A DNA stretch of 8,209 nt from Candidatus Methanoplasma reticulitermitis (GCA_031287135.1 JAITTK010000100.1:1-8209), one strand, 5' to 3'. Shown: positions 1 to 6,641, numbered from the stretch's first letter. Notes: generated by a model from the sequence alone, not told the origin. Program-made: numbers and translations.

Positions 1-16
1 AAGGCCGGGTCTATGT

Positions 17-1948
17 TCACTCCTCTTCCTCATCCTTCCTGCGGCGGAAGATTATGAACAGCAGAAACATGCATCCCAGTATCGCCGCTATTATTAGTAC
101 CGGCACCCAGTACGGAAGACGTATTTCGCCGGTGTCGGAACCACCTCCGGATCCTCCGCCCGAGTCGTATCCTCCCTGGCCTCCGCCGGAACCGCTTCCC
201 CCTCCCGTGCCCGAGCCTCCTCCGTTGCTGCCATCTGGCTGCACCAGGATGTTCACGTGCACGTTCGACTGCACGTTCTGTATCCTGTACCATCCGTTGG
301 TCTGCAGGGATATGTCCGCGGTGCCCGACAGCGACGGTCTCACGATGTAACCGGCCGAGACGCGTATGCTGAACGTCAGGTCATCCCCGTGGCTGACCGT
401 TACCGCCGAGTGCACGGGGGAGCCGCCGATGAATACCGTGTATTCGGGACCGGAGTCGAAGGTCACGGTATACTCCTTCAGGACACCGTCAGCGGTCAGG
501 GTCACGGCCCCGCTCACCGATTGTATCGTCAGGGGGTTGGCCGTCGATGACGATGACCATGACCTGAACTCATATCCCGTGCGCATGGTCGCGGTTATCA
601 CAAGAAGATCCCCTTTGTTGACCGTGAAAGGCGCGGTGTACGGGGTGCTAGGGCTGCCGTTGATCCCGTATGCGAACCCGCTTATGCCCTGCCCCGCCGT
701 CAGGGTCACGGTGTAAACCGCGATCCATCTTGATGAGCCAGTATCCCACTCGTATGCGGCGCTGTCGGCACCGAACCAAAGCTTCCTTCCCGTATCCCCT
801 GCTATACCTGGGATGCCGTTCGGATCGTACACGGTTGAATCCAGATCGTCGAGGAACAGGTACTCCGCGGGTGAGGTCGCGCCGGGAAGATACCAGTTGC
901 TGCCGCCGTTACTGAAGTACGTCTGTATGACCTTGGTCGTATTGTTTCCGGTGACGGTCACGGTCCTGATTTTGTCGCAGTCTAAGAATGCATCGGTACG
1001 GATGTCCGCACTGCCGTCTATCGTGACGGATTCTAAGGCATAGCAGTTCTCGAATGCCCAATCTTTGATGGTCTCCACGCTGCCGAGATCCACGGTTTCA
1101 AGGGAGAGGCACACTGAGAATGCCCACTCTCCGATGGTCTTCACATTGCTTAGATCCACGGTTTCAAGGGAGAGGCACTCGTAGAATGTCTGAAGTGCGA
1201 TGACCTCCACTCTGTTGCCGAAGTCAACGGTTGTGAGGGCTGAACAGCTTTCGAACGCCTGAGATCCGATGGTCTCCACCATGTCGCCGAGGTCTGCGGT
1301 TATGAGAGAGGTCTTCATGAATGCCGCATTTCCGACAGTCACCACACTGTTGCCGAAGTCAACGGTTTTGAGAATGGAACAGGACAAGAACGCCTCGTCT
1401 CCGATGGTCTCCACGCTCCTGAATTCTATGGTTATGAGGCTGGTGCACTGCTCGAATGCCGCATTTCCGATGGTCTCCACATTGCCGAAATCCAGGGTTT
1501 CGAGCGATATGCAGACTGAGAACGCCTGGTCTCCGACGGCCGTCACGCTGCCGAAGTCAACGGTTTTGAGGGCGGGACAGAAATGGAATGCAAGTTTTCC
1601 GATGGTCTCCACACTGTTGCCGAAGTCGATGGTTTTGAGTGAAGCGCAGGTTACAAATGCCCGATATCCGACGGCCGTCACGCTGTAGACCAAGCCATCA
1701 TCGGGGTTTGTAACAGTGTCCGGTATGATCACATCCGCCGGAGTGCCGACGTATCCGATGACGGATACGGTGAGGGGTGCCGTCGATGATGTCACCGTGT
1801 ATTCGAGAGTGACTCCGTTGTATTCGTATTGGAAGTCGCCTGCTGCTGCGTCGGACCCGTCCGGTGTTTCATAGAATGCGACGAACGCGGCCGCCGCGAA
1901 CAGTATCGCGGCGAACATCGCCGCCATTTTCCTGCGGGAGAGGGTCAC
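17..1948 (-). CDS. Secreted BspA-type leucine-rich-repeat surface protein, C-terminally membrane-anchored
   Basis: This is a 643-residue surface protein, probably involved in adhesion or contact with host or other cells; that role is inferred from the family. Residues 1-25 form a signal peptide: a basic start (RRK) followed by an Ala/Phe-rich core. About eleven LRR_5/BspA repeats of 22-23 residues span 93-330, with the pattern IG..AF..C.SLETVDFG. Residues 410-570 hold two beta-rich repeat-like segments (VYTVTLTAG..., KEYTVTFDSG...) similar to the Listeria-Bacteroides InlB B-repeat family. A Gly/Ser linker follows (574-604), then one membrane helix (about 611-634) and a cytoplasmic RRRKDEEEE tail, so the bulk lies outside the cell. 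The start chosen is a GTG at 1946-1948 preceded by GGGGGGAG. An in-frame ATT 13 codons upstream has a stronger ribosome binding site and is a real alternative. The stop is TGA at 17-19. The domain architecture is certain; ligand and function are unknown. Confidence 0.9.
   Translation of the reverse strand: MTLSRRKMAAMFAAILFAAAAFVAFYETPDGSDAAAGDFQYEYNGVTLEYTVTSSTAPLTVSVIGYVGTPADVIIPDTVTNPDDGLVYSVTAVGYRAFVTCASLKTIDFGNSVETIGKLAFHFCPALKTVDFGSVTAVGDQAFSVCISLETLDFGNVETIGNAAFEQCTSLITIEFRSVETIGDEAFLSCSILKTVDFGNSVVTVGNAAFMKTSLITADLGDMVETIGSQAFESCSALTTVDFGNRVEVIALQTFYECLSLETVDLSNVKTIGEWAFSVCLSLETVDLGSVETIKDWAFENCYALESVTIDGSADIRTDAFLDCDKIRTVTVTGNNTTKVIQTYFSNGGSNWYLPGATSPAEYLFLDDLDSTVYDPNGIPGIAGDTGRKLWFGADSAAYEWDTGSSRWIAVYTVTLTAGQGISGFAYGINGSPSTPYTAPFTVNKGDLLVITATMRTGYEFRSWSSSSTANPLTIQSVSGAVTLTADGVLKEYTVTFDSGPEYTVFIGGSPVHSAVTVSHGDDLTFSIRVSAGYIVRPSLSGTADISLQTNGWYRIQNVQSNVHVNILVQPDGSNGGGSGTGGGSGSGGGQGGYDSGGGSGGGSDTGEIRLPYWVPVLIIAAILGCMFLLFIIFRRRKDEEEE
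959..1672 (-). repeat. Tandem leucine-rich-repeat coding units, about 66-69 bases each
   Basis: About eleven in-frame repeats encode the LRR domain of the surface protein. The recurring core on the plus strand is a variant of ccgatggtctccac, once per unit. Two neighbouring units share an identical stretch of 27 bases (1086-1112 and 1152-1178) exactly 66 bases apart, which is one 22-residue unit. This suggests recent duplication or gene conversion within the array. One unit (residues 206-228) lacks the usual cysteine and is one residue short. Confidence 0.85.
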
Positions 1949-1984
1949 CGATCTCCCCCCGGCCTTTTTATCTGAATTATTGGT

Positions 1985-2002
1985 AATGGATACTTACCTC
2001 CT
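1985..2002 (-). promoter_or_regulatory. Strong ribosome binding site facing an ATT codon
   Basis: On the minus strand AGGAGGT (2002-1996) lies 8 bases before an ATT (1987-1985) that is in frame with, and 13 codons upstream of, the GTG start of the surface protein. There is no in-frame stop between them; an in-frame TAA lies just upstream of the ATT. It is either the true, rare-codon start or a leftover upstream site in the leader. The extension would give a lysine/arginine-rich n-region to the signal peptide. Confidence 0.35.
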
Positions 2003-2060
2003 GTTATATCGCCGTTAAAAACACGCCTGTGAGATGTGTTCACGGAGAGGGTAATTCTAT

Positions 2061-2073
2061 TTATTTATATATG
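2061..2073 (-). promoter_or_regulatory. TATA box, probable promoter of the surface protein gene
   Basis: The minus strand reads CATATATAAATAA here, sharing TATATAAATA with the better-placed aquaporin promoter at 7515-7526. Transcription would start about 25 bases downstream (near 2040), giving a leader of roughly 90 bases to the GTG. The box is close to symmetrical and TTTATATA is readable on the plus strand too, but no plus-strand gene follows. A weaker candidate, GATATAAC, lies at about 2004-2011. Confidence 0.45.
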
Positions 2074-2079
2074 TATATG

Positions 2080-2289
2080 TACCAATAGTGATTCGGTGAG
2101 AAATCCCGATAATAGCTAGGTGCCCACTGCCCCCGGCAACCCGTTCATACAAAGCGTCCGCCGCATGGGCATCTCGCAAGAATGACGGATCGCCGAAGAT
2201 ACCGCTGATCGATGAACTGTCAATCGGTTTCAAAGCCGTTCGACTGCGGTGTCGGACCAACATCTGTTTCACGAATCGCATTTTTCGAA
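2080..2289. other. Non-coding stretch between surface-protein promoter and tRNA 3' end
   Basis: I see no convincing gene. A minus-strand open frame runs from an ATG at 2281 to a TAG at 2057, but its arginine codons are nearly all CGN, while the surrounding genes favour AGG/AGA. It has no ribosome binding site, it ends inside the TATA region, and it resembles no family I recognise. There is no T-run terminator just after the tRNA on the minus strand. The stretch may simply be tRNA trailer and spacer. Confidence 0.4.
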
Positions 2290-2392
2290 TGGTGCGAGGG
2301 AGGGGATTCGAACCCCTGAACCCCTGCGGGACAGAATATCTTCCCCTGGGAGTCTTAAGTCCTGCGCCTTTGGCCAACTCGGCTACCCTCGC
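2290..2392 (-). tRNA. tRNA-Leu (anticodon UAA) with a 16-base intron and encoded CCA
   Basis: The gene folds as a class II tRNA. Acceptor strands GCGAGGG and CCCTCGC pair, followed by discriminator A at 2293 and an encoded CCA at 2292-2290. The D arm is GCCGAGTTGGCCAAAGGC. The anticodon stem is CAGGA/TTCTG with one G-U pair. The variable arm is TCCC-GCA-GGGG-TTC and the T arm is AGGGG-TTCGAAT-CCCCT. The anticodon loop CTTAAG+A is interrupted after position 37. Removing 16 bases leaves an 84-base tRNA plus CCA, normal for leucine. Exon 1 is 2392-2354 and exon 2 is 2337-2293. The anticodon UAA lies at 2357-2355, and the long variable arm with A73 agrees with leucine identity. Splicing by the archaeal tRNA endonuclease is expected. 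Confidence 0.95.
2338..2353 (-). other. tRNA-Leu intron (16 bases) at position 37/38
   Basis: The intron reads ACTCCCAGGGGAAGAT. It fits a bulge-helix-bulge substrate. The outer helix is the anticodon stem, and the 3' bulge ATA is cut after AT. The central helix is CTTA against GAAG (three pairs plus an A-G mismatch), the 5' bulge AGA is cut after AG, and a three-pair inner helix CTC/GGG has a CCA loop. Both cuts give exactly the expected exon ends, which supports the boundaries. It is close to the smallest size such an element can have. Confidence 0.8.
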
Positions 2393-2413
2393 CCGCCATT
2401 CCGATGGCTGACC

Positions 2414-2423
2414 ACATATTAAA
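2414..2423 (-). promoter_or_regulatory. TATA box of the tRNA-Leu gene
   Basis: The minus strand reads TTTAATATGT centred about 26 bases before the mature 5' end of the tRNA, the normal archaeal spacing. Transcription would therefore begin at or just before the mature end. Confidence 0.6.
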
Positions 2424-2493
2424 CATGTTCACGCATCATACGATCGGGCGCGCGGTGAAGGCCGCGTTCCGTCGTTACGGTGTTCGGAAACGG

Positions 2494-2501
2494 TTAATAT
2501 C
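2494..2501 (+). promoter_or_regulatory. TATA box of the 2523-4826 gene cluster
   Basis: TTAATATC is centred 26 bases before the GTG at 2523, so transcription would start at about the start codon itself. No ribosome binding site precedes the GTG, which fits a leaderless transcript. This box diverges from the tRNA box about 75 bases away. Confidence 0.5.
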
Positions 2502-2522
2502 TCCGAACCGTATGATGGTCCC

Positions 2523-3191
2523 GTGCCATACAGGATCCCCGATGAAGATATCATTTCCGATGCCGTATCATCCGTTATAGGACGGACCCCGCATATAGAG
2601 ACCCAGGCCGAATTACTCAGGCTTGTGAGGGATGAACTGCTGAAGAGGGACGGGGAATACCGGGTCGGCGTGGAAAGGATAAGGAGGATCGGTCTGGAGA
2701 GAGGCATACTCAAAGTATCGATCGAGTACAGGGAATCCGATGCCGGCACCGTCCCGCATATATGTCCGGTCTGCGGGAACGCCATGTCATCCGTGATGAA
2801 CAGATCCCTGGACGGGGATCCGGTGGAGATCGGGAGGAAATGCGTGTTGTGCCCGTATGCCGTCGGCAGGACGGTGCTCGTACCCAGCAGATACGTCTTC
2901 TCCGGAGCTAAGTCGGAAGCCGTATCCCGTCAAGAGATATCCGTTAGGAAACTCAGGAAAGCATCCGCGAAGATAAGGGAGGCCATTGATCTTATAAACG
3001 GTGCGGTCGGCGGCACCGGACTCGGGGGAAGAGGGGACGAACTCGTATGCAGACTTAGGGAACTGGCTGATTCCGACGAATCCCCGATAAGCGTAAGGAA
3101 CATATCGCTTGATGTCAGGCAAGCCGGGGAAGGGCCGGATTGGCTGAGACCGGCCGTCTCGGTAAAGAATTCCGACCGAAAGGATATATGA
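2523..3191 (+). CDS. Conserved hypothetical protein with a four-cysteine zinc-binding site
   Basis: I do not recognise this 222-residue protein by name. Residues 25-72 look like a compact helical, possibly winged-helix-like segment (ELLRLVRDELL ... VERIRRIGLERGILKVSIEY). Residues 81-84 (CPVC) and 107-110 (CVLC), 22 residues apart, form a probable zinc ribbon or treble-clef site. A basic helical stretch (about 141-160) follows, and the tail is poorly structured. There is no signal peptide or membrane segment, so it should be cytoplasmic; a nucleic-acid-binding role is only a guess. The start is GTG; nearby ATGs at 2512 and 2515 are out of frame. No ribosome binding site is present and a TATA box sits 26 bases upstream, so translation is probably leaderless. 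It is the first of three same-strand genes; the next begins 29 bases after its stop. Base composition and codon use match the neighbours. Confidence 0.8.
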   Translation: MPYRIPDEDIISDAVSSVIGRTPHIETQAELLRLVRDELLKRDGEYRVGVERIRRIGLERGILKVSIEYRESDAGTVPHICPVCGNAMSSVMNRSLDGDPVEIGRKCVLCPYAVGRTVLVPSRYVFSGAKSEAVSRQEISVRKLRKASAKIREAIDLINGAVGGTGLGGRGDELVCRLRELADSDESPISVRNISLDVRQAGEGPDWLRPAVSVKNSDRKDI

Positions 3192-3220
3192 ACAGAATCA
3201 GTTGACCGGATGATGGTAAG

Positions 3221-4129
3221 ATGAAGAACTGGGAGTTCACGAAGATAGAGAACAACAGGATCCGCATGGACAGATGGCTCACCGACATAATGGGGCTTGT
3301 CGAGGGAGGATATATTTACAGCTCGCTTTTCAAATACCCGGACAAGGGCCCGAAGAGATATGAGCTGATACTGTCGATGTACCCTCAGGAGAACTTCAGG
3401 ACCCTTTCCCATGTCGACATCTACATGGAGGATGTACCGGGAGCCACCGTGCAGTCCGCGAAATTCCTGGGGGATCAGAGCATAAACATACTGAACTCCG
3501 TGTCTCTCAACGGAATATCCGAGACCGTCATCATATGGAACATAATGTGCGAGCTGAACTTCGCGGGCGAGGGAGACATAATAAAAGAGAGGTTTTCACA
3601 GCTCAAAGCGGCCGGGGACCCTTCGGTGTCCCTGATAAAATACATAAGCATAAAGCCGGCGAACATAGGGCGCATGTTCAGGAAAGAGTCGGAAGGACAG
3701 ATCAAAGAGGAGATACGCCACGGCTCTCCGACGACATTCCACTCCGGTTCCTTCGACCTCGGCGTCGAATACGGCGACATCCTGAACGACGTGGAGGGAT
3801 CGGAGGTCATGATAACCGTCGACCCCTCCTCGTGGCTCGTGTCCGTGGTTTTCTTCAAAAAAGACACGAAGCTCATAAAGGTGGACATCAACATCCCGGA
3901 CTGCCCCGGCACCATCAATGTGGCGCTTGAACCGCTTGCCGAGGAGAAGATAAACATAATCTCCGTCTTCTCGAAGATAGTGATCTCGTATCAGATGATG
4001 ACACTGGAGGTCGTGGCCGATATGAAGAACAGCGGTCTCACGATGGATGAACTGAGGTCGAAACTGGACAGATACCTCTCCGAACAGAACGGGGTCTTCA
4101 CGGTCGCGGACATCTCCAGCCTCGGGTGA
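3221..4129 (+). CDS. Protein with two ACT-like domains
   Basis: This is a 302-residue cytoplasmic protein. ACT domains bind amino acids or other small effectors and regulate attached or partner enzymes. The clearer domain is residues 217-287: KLIKVDINIPDCPGTINVAL starts it, with the DxPG turn at the end of strand one, then a helix and two strands (INIISVFSKIV, MMTLEVVADM). An earlier segment, about 62-130, has the same layout (VDIYMEDVPG, helix, SINILNSVSL, VIIWNIMCEL), so two ACT-like units are likely. Residues 1-60 and 140-210 are uncharacterised, and no catalytic domain is attached. The start is ATG with only a weak upstream purine stretch (GGATGATGG). The next gene, an NrdG2-like radical SAM protein, starts 4 bases after this stop. 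The pair is therefore very probably co-transcribed and translationally coupled, suggesting this protein senses a ligand in the same pathway. That functional link is inference; the ligand is unknown. Confidence 0.8.
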   Translation: MKNWEFTKIENNRIRMDRWLTDIMGLVEGGYIYSSLFKYPDKGPKRYELILSMYPQENFRTLSHVDIYMEDVPGATVQSAKFLGDQSINILNSVSLNGISETVIIWNIMCELNFAGEGDIIKERFSQLKAAGDPSVSLIKYISIKPANIGRMFRKESEGQIKEEIRHGSPTTFHSGSFDLGVEYGDILNDVEGSEVMITVDPSSWLVSVVFFKKDTKLIKVDINIPDCPGTINVALEPLAEEKINIISVFSKIVISYQMMTLEVVADMKNSGLTMDELRSKLDRYLSEQNGVFTVADISSLG

Positions 4130-4133
4130 TGCC

Positions 4134-4826
4134 GTGCACATCGCCGGGTTCGTCAAGACGGCCCTCCGGGAATGGGAGGGCGAGAATGCCTGCGCGATAC
4201 TTCTGTCGGGATGCAATTTCAGATGTCCTTACTGCAACCGACCCGATCTGATGTTCCCGTCCGGGGAATCCATCGGCGCGGAACCCATTCTGGATTACAT
4301 AAAAGAGAACAGGGATTTCCTGGAGGCCGTCGTCATATCCGGCGGAGAGCCCACCGTCAACGGCGATCTTTACAAACTGATAGGTCGGATCAAGGGCCTG
4401 AAAGTCAAAGTGAAACTGGACACCAACGGGAGCAACCCTGACATGCTGGACGATCTCGCGGGTGCAAAACTGGTGGATAGGGTATGCATGAACGTGATGG
4501 CCCCCCTCGACCCGGAAACATATTCGAAGGCGGCCGGGGTCTGTGTCGACACGGAAACGATAAAGAGGAGTCTGAAGGTCCTTCGGGACTCCGGCATACC
4601 GTATGATATCAGGACCGTGGCCGTTCCCGGCATAATCACACATGATTCATTTGTACGGATGCTCCGCGACCTGGATGGTTCGGAGAACATGATAATACAG
4701 CAATTCGATAACCGGGCAGTCACCGGCCCGTATGCGGGTACGAAACCATATCCCGAGGCGACGCTGGCGGAGATGGCCGGGACGGCCAAGGGATGTTTCA
4801 GAAAGGTGAAGATCAGGGGAATCTGA
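4134..4826 (+). CDS. NrdG2-type radical SAM activating protein (anaerobic ribonucleotide reductase activase family)
   Basis: This 230-residue radical SAM enzyme is of the type annotated as anaerobic ribonucleoside-triphosphate reductase activating protein. Family members use a 4Fe-4S cluster and S-adenosylmethionine to install a glycyl radical on a partner enzyme. The cluster motif is C27-x3-C31-x2-C34 (GCNFRCPYCN). The SAM-binding GGEP lies at 70-73, and KLDTNGSNPDML at 94-105 matches the NrdG2 subfamily closely. The usual D-I-K-A-P is here NVMAP. The N-terminal IAGFVKTAL matches the family start. The start is GTG, 4 bases after the preceding stop; GGGTGAT, overlapping that stop, can serve as ribosome binding site. 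No glycyl-radical partner (NrdD or PflB-like) is encoded in the window, so the substrate is not shown; NrdD activation is the default reading. The stop directly abuts the stop of the convergent dehydrogenase-like gene. Confidence 0.88.
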   Translation: MHIAGFVKTALREWEGENACAILLSGCNFRCPYCNRPDLMFPSGESIGAEPILDYIKENRDFLEAVVISGGEPTVNGDLYKLIGRIKGLKVKVKLDTNGSNPDMLDDLAGAKLVDRVCMNVMAPLDPETYSKAAGVCVDTETIKRSLKVLRDSGIPYDIRTVAVPGIITHDSFVRMLRDLDGSENMIIQQFDNRAVTGPYAGTKPYPEATLAEMAGTAKGCFRKVKIRGI

Positions 4827-6233
4827 TCATTTGAGGAACTCCTCCGCCCTGGCATATACGGCCGGGCGCAGGGTCGTGCTGCTCTCGTTCACGAACTTGA
4901 ATCTCGCATCCGATTCTGAGAGGAACCTTTCGATGACCTTGCGGTCCTTCGAGAATATGCCTGCGGACAGTCCGCATTCCGTCTCCGCCAGCTCCTCGAG
5001 CGCGGCATCGAAGTCCTGAACGGTCTTTATGCACAGCACAGGCATCCCGAAATCCATGTACATCAGTTCATCGTCATCATCGAGACCGGTTATGATTGCG
5101 GGAGTGAAATATGAGCCGTTGCCGGTGAATTCGTCATCCACCTTCTTTCCGCCGTACAGAACACTGCCCCTTACCTCATTCAGCTTCTTAACGAATTTCT
5201 TCGCGCCCGCCTCGGAGATCAATGGCCCGGAGAACACATCGGCATCCGCGGGATCGCCGATCTTCAGTCCCCTCACCTTTTCAAGAAGGGCGTTTATGAT
5301 CTTGTTGCTGTCGTCCGCGGATATGATCAGCTTCGATGTCGAGAACAGCCCCTGTCCGCTGTACGAGAATGCCGACGACAGTATACCGGATGCCGTCGCG
5401 TCCGCATCGCCGGACCGATGGACTATGATCGGATTCATGCCTTTCAGCTCGTTCAGGACCTTGAGTTCATCGTCGATCTGGAGGAACATCATATCCTCGG
5501 TGTAGTCCGCGGAGCCGGATATCACGACACCTTCCAGCCTCGGATCGTTGGCCAGATGCTCGTATGTGTCGTCCTTCCTGTCGATCAGGACATTCATTAC
5601 GCCGGAGGGGAGACCCGTCCTCTCGATCATCTCGTACAACACGTATACCGGTACGGGACAGTATCTGGACGGCATGACGACGACGGTGTTGCCGGCGATC
5701 ATCGCGGCGACCGCGTGGCCCACCGGGGATGCCAGGGGCGAATTGTGGGATGTGATTATCCCCCACACTCCGGTCTTACCGTCCATCTCTTTCTTCGCTC
5801 TGCCGCATTCGGAAGAGATCACATCTATGAGCCTGTCCACCTCGGACACCGATTCCCTTCGGGTCATTCCGGAACTGAGGATCACCATCGCCGCAAGCCT
5901 GTATCTCTGTGCCTTCACCGACTCGAGAAGGTTCTCGAAATAGCTTATGCGTTTTTCGATACCGATCGCCTTCCAGATCGGATGCACCTTGGCGGCAACA
6001 TCCACCGCATGGTCGGTGATCCCGCTCTCCGGCTCCTGGAAGAAACCGAAGCTTATGCTGCTGTCTATCGGACTCCTGACGGCGAATTCGTTGCCTGAAG
6101 CCACCTTCAGACCTCCGATGTACGAGGGGAAATCCCTCTTCTTCATCTGCAGAACTGTCTGGAACGCAGCCTCCAGCTTATCGTCATCATAGGGAAGATC
6201 ATCATTCGGACCAGTCATACCTCCGAATAGCAT
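4827..6233 (-). CDS. Aldehyde-dehydrogenase-fold protein lacking the catalytic cysteine
   Basis: This 468-residue protein spans the ALDH superfamily fold nearly end to end but looks unable to do the usual NAD(P)-dependent aldehyde oxidation. Retained features are the active-site asparagine (N164 in TSHNSPLASP) and the general-base glutamate (E262 in NELKGMNPIIV). Lost features: the nucleophile in the GQxC motif is leucine (SGQGLFSTSK, L296, codon at 5346-5348); the cofactor lysine of KPS is methionine (MPSR, 188-190); the glutamate of EIFGPV appears to be replaced (MDFGMPV); and the C-terminal PFGG-type motif is missing. The reading frame is intact and well kept, so this looks like a pseudoenzyme or one with new chemistry, not a decaying gene. 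The ATG at 6233 has no upstream ribosome binding site. The ATG five codons later (6216-6218) lies about 28 bases after an AT-rich ATTAACATAT box (6241-6250) and could be a leaderless start. It may also be co-transcribed with the zinc/SHOCT gene 45 bases upstream. Confidence 0.85.
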   Translation of the reverse strand: MLFGGMTGPNDDLPYDDDKLEAAFQTVLQMKKRDFPSYIGGLKVASGNEFAVRSPIDSSISFGFFQEPESGITDHAVDVAAKVHPIWKAIGIEKRISYFENLLESVKAQRYRLAAMVILSSGMTRRESVSEVDRLIDVISSECGRAKKEMDGKTGVWGIITSHNSPLASPVGHAVAAMIAGNTVVVMPSRYCPVPVYVLYEMIERTGLPSGVMNVLIDRKDDTYEHLANDPRLEGVVISGSADYTEDMMFLQIDDELKVLNELKGMNPIIVHRSGDADATASGILSSAFSYSGQGLFSTSKLIISADDSNKIINALLEKVRGLKIGDPADADVFSGPLISEAGAKKFVKKLNEVRGSVLYGGKKVDDEFTGNGSYFTPAIITGLDDDDELMYMDFGMPVLCIKTVQDFDAALEELAETECGLSAGIFSKDRKVIERFLSESDARFKFVNESSTTLRPAVYARAEEFLK

Positions 6234-6278
6234 GAACCGGATATGTTAATCTTACGGGTCCGGGCCGGCGCGGCGGTC

Positions 6279-6620
6279 TCAGAGGTTCATGATACGCTTC
6301 TTGACCGCATCGAACTCCTCTTTGGTTATTATCCCGTCATCGAGCAGTTCTTTGTACTGTCTTATCTCTTCGGCAGGAGACTGTTTCTTCGACTGGTCCG
6401 GCCCGGAGAAGAACTGAGGGGATGGGTTGACCTCGGATTTCTTGACCTTTCCCTTTATTATGTCGTTTATCTGCTCAGGCCTCAGGAATTGGTAGTTCGG
6501 TATCGAGGCCAGTTTCTTGTTGCATGTGAGACAGACCTCGCCGTACATCAGCTTCGAGCTGTATGCGTCCAAGAACCCTCCGAGAGGCTTGCCGCAGCCG
6601 AGACAATTTGTTCTTACCAT
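6279..6620 (-). CDS. Small protein with N-terminal zinc ribbon and C-terminal SHOCT domain
   Basis: This is a 113-residue protein. Residues 6-9 (CLGC) and 30-33 (CLTC) form a zinc-ribbon-like site in a region beginning NCLGCGKPLGG. A charged linker follows (about 50-80). Residues 83-112, PAEEIRQYKELLDDGIITKE onward to FDAVKKRIMNL, are a typical SHOCT domain, a short helical pair found at the ends of many unrelated proteins and thought to mediate oligomerisation or contacts. There is no signal peptide or membrane segment. Function is unknown; a scaffold or regulator role is a guess. The start is ATG at 6620 with a TATA-like box about 27 bases upstream and no ribosome binding site, so it may be leaderless. 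The ALDH-fold gene follows 45 bases downstream on the same strand. Confidence 0.85.
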   Translation of the reverse strand: MVRTNCLGCGKPLGGFLDAYSSKLMYGEVCLTCNKKLASIPNYQFLRPEQINDIIKGKVKKSEVNPSPQFFSGPDQSKKQSPAEEIRQYKELLDDGIITKEEFDAVKKRIMNL

Positions 6621-6641
6621 CGTATAATATGTATATGCTCC

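Noticed and set aside
959..1672. CRISPR-like regular repeat spacing of about 66 bases
   Set aside because: The repeats are degenerate, in frame, have no unique spacers and encode leucine-rich repeats.
1269..1688. Plus-strand open frame across the leucine-rich repeats, itself repetitive
   Set aside because: Its periodicity simply mirrors the LRR coding repeats on the other strand, which have a signal peptide, anchor and recognised domain.
2057..2377. Minus-strand open frame of 106 codons running through the tRNA
   Set aside because: It overlaps the tRNA-Leu gene on the same strand. The part outside the tRNA (from the ATG at 2281) has arginine codons unlike the neighbours and no ribosome binding site. 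I considered an integrase remnant because it lies beside a tRNA 3' end, but no catalytic motif is visible.
3596..4216. Minus-strand open frame of 206 codons
   Set aside because: It is a shadow of the ACT-domain gene and the start of the radical SAM gene, with His/Arg-rich translation and no family features.
5418..6098. Plus-strand open frame of 226 codons
   Set aside because: It is antisense to the ALDH-fold gene, made possible by the GC-rich third positions. Its translation is low-complexity in histidine/arginine/aspartate and has no ribosome binding site.
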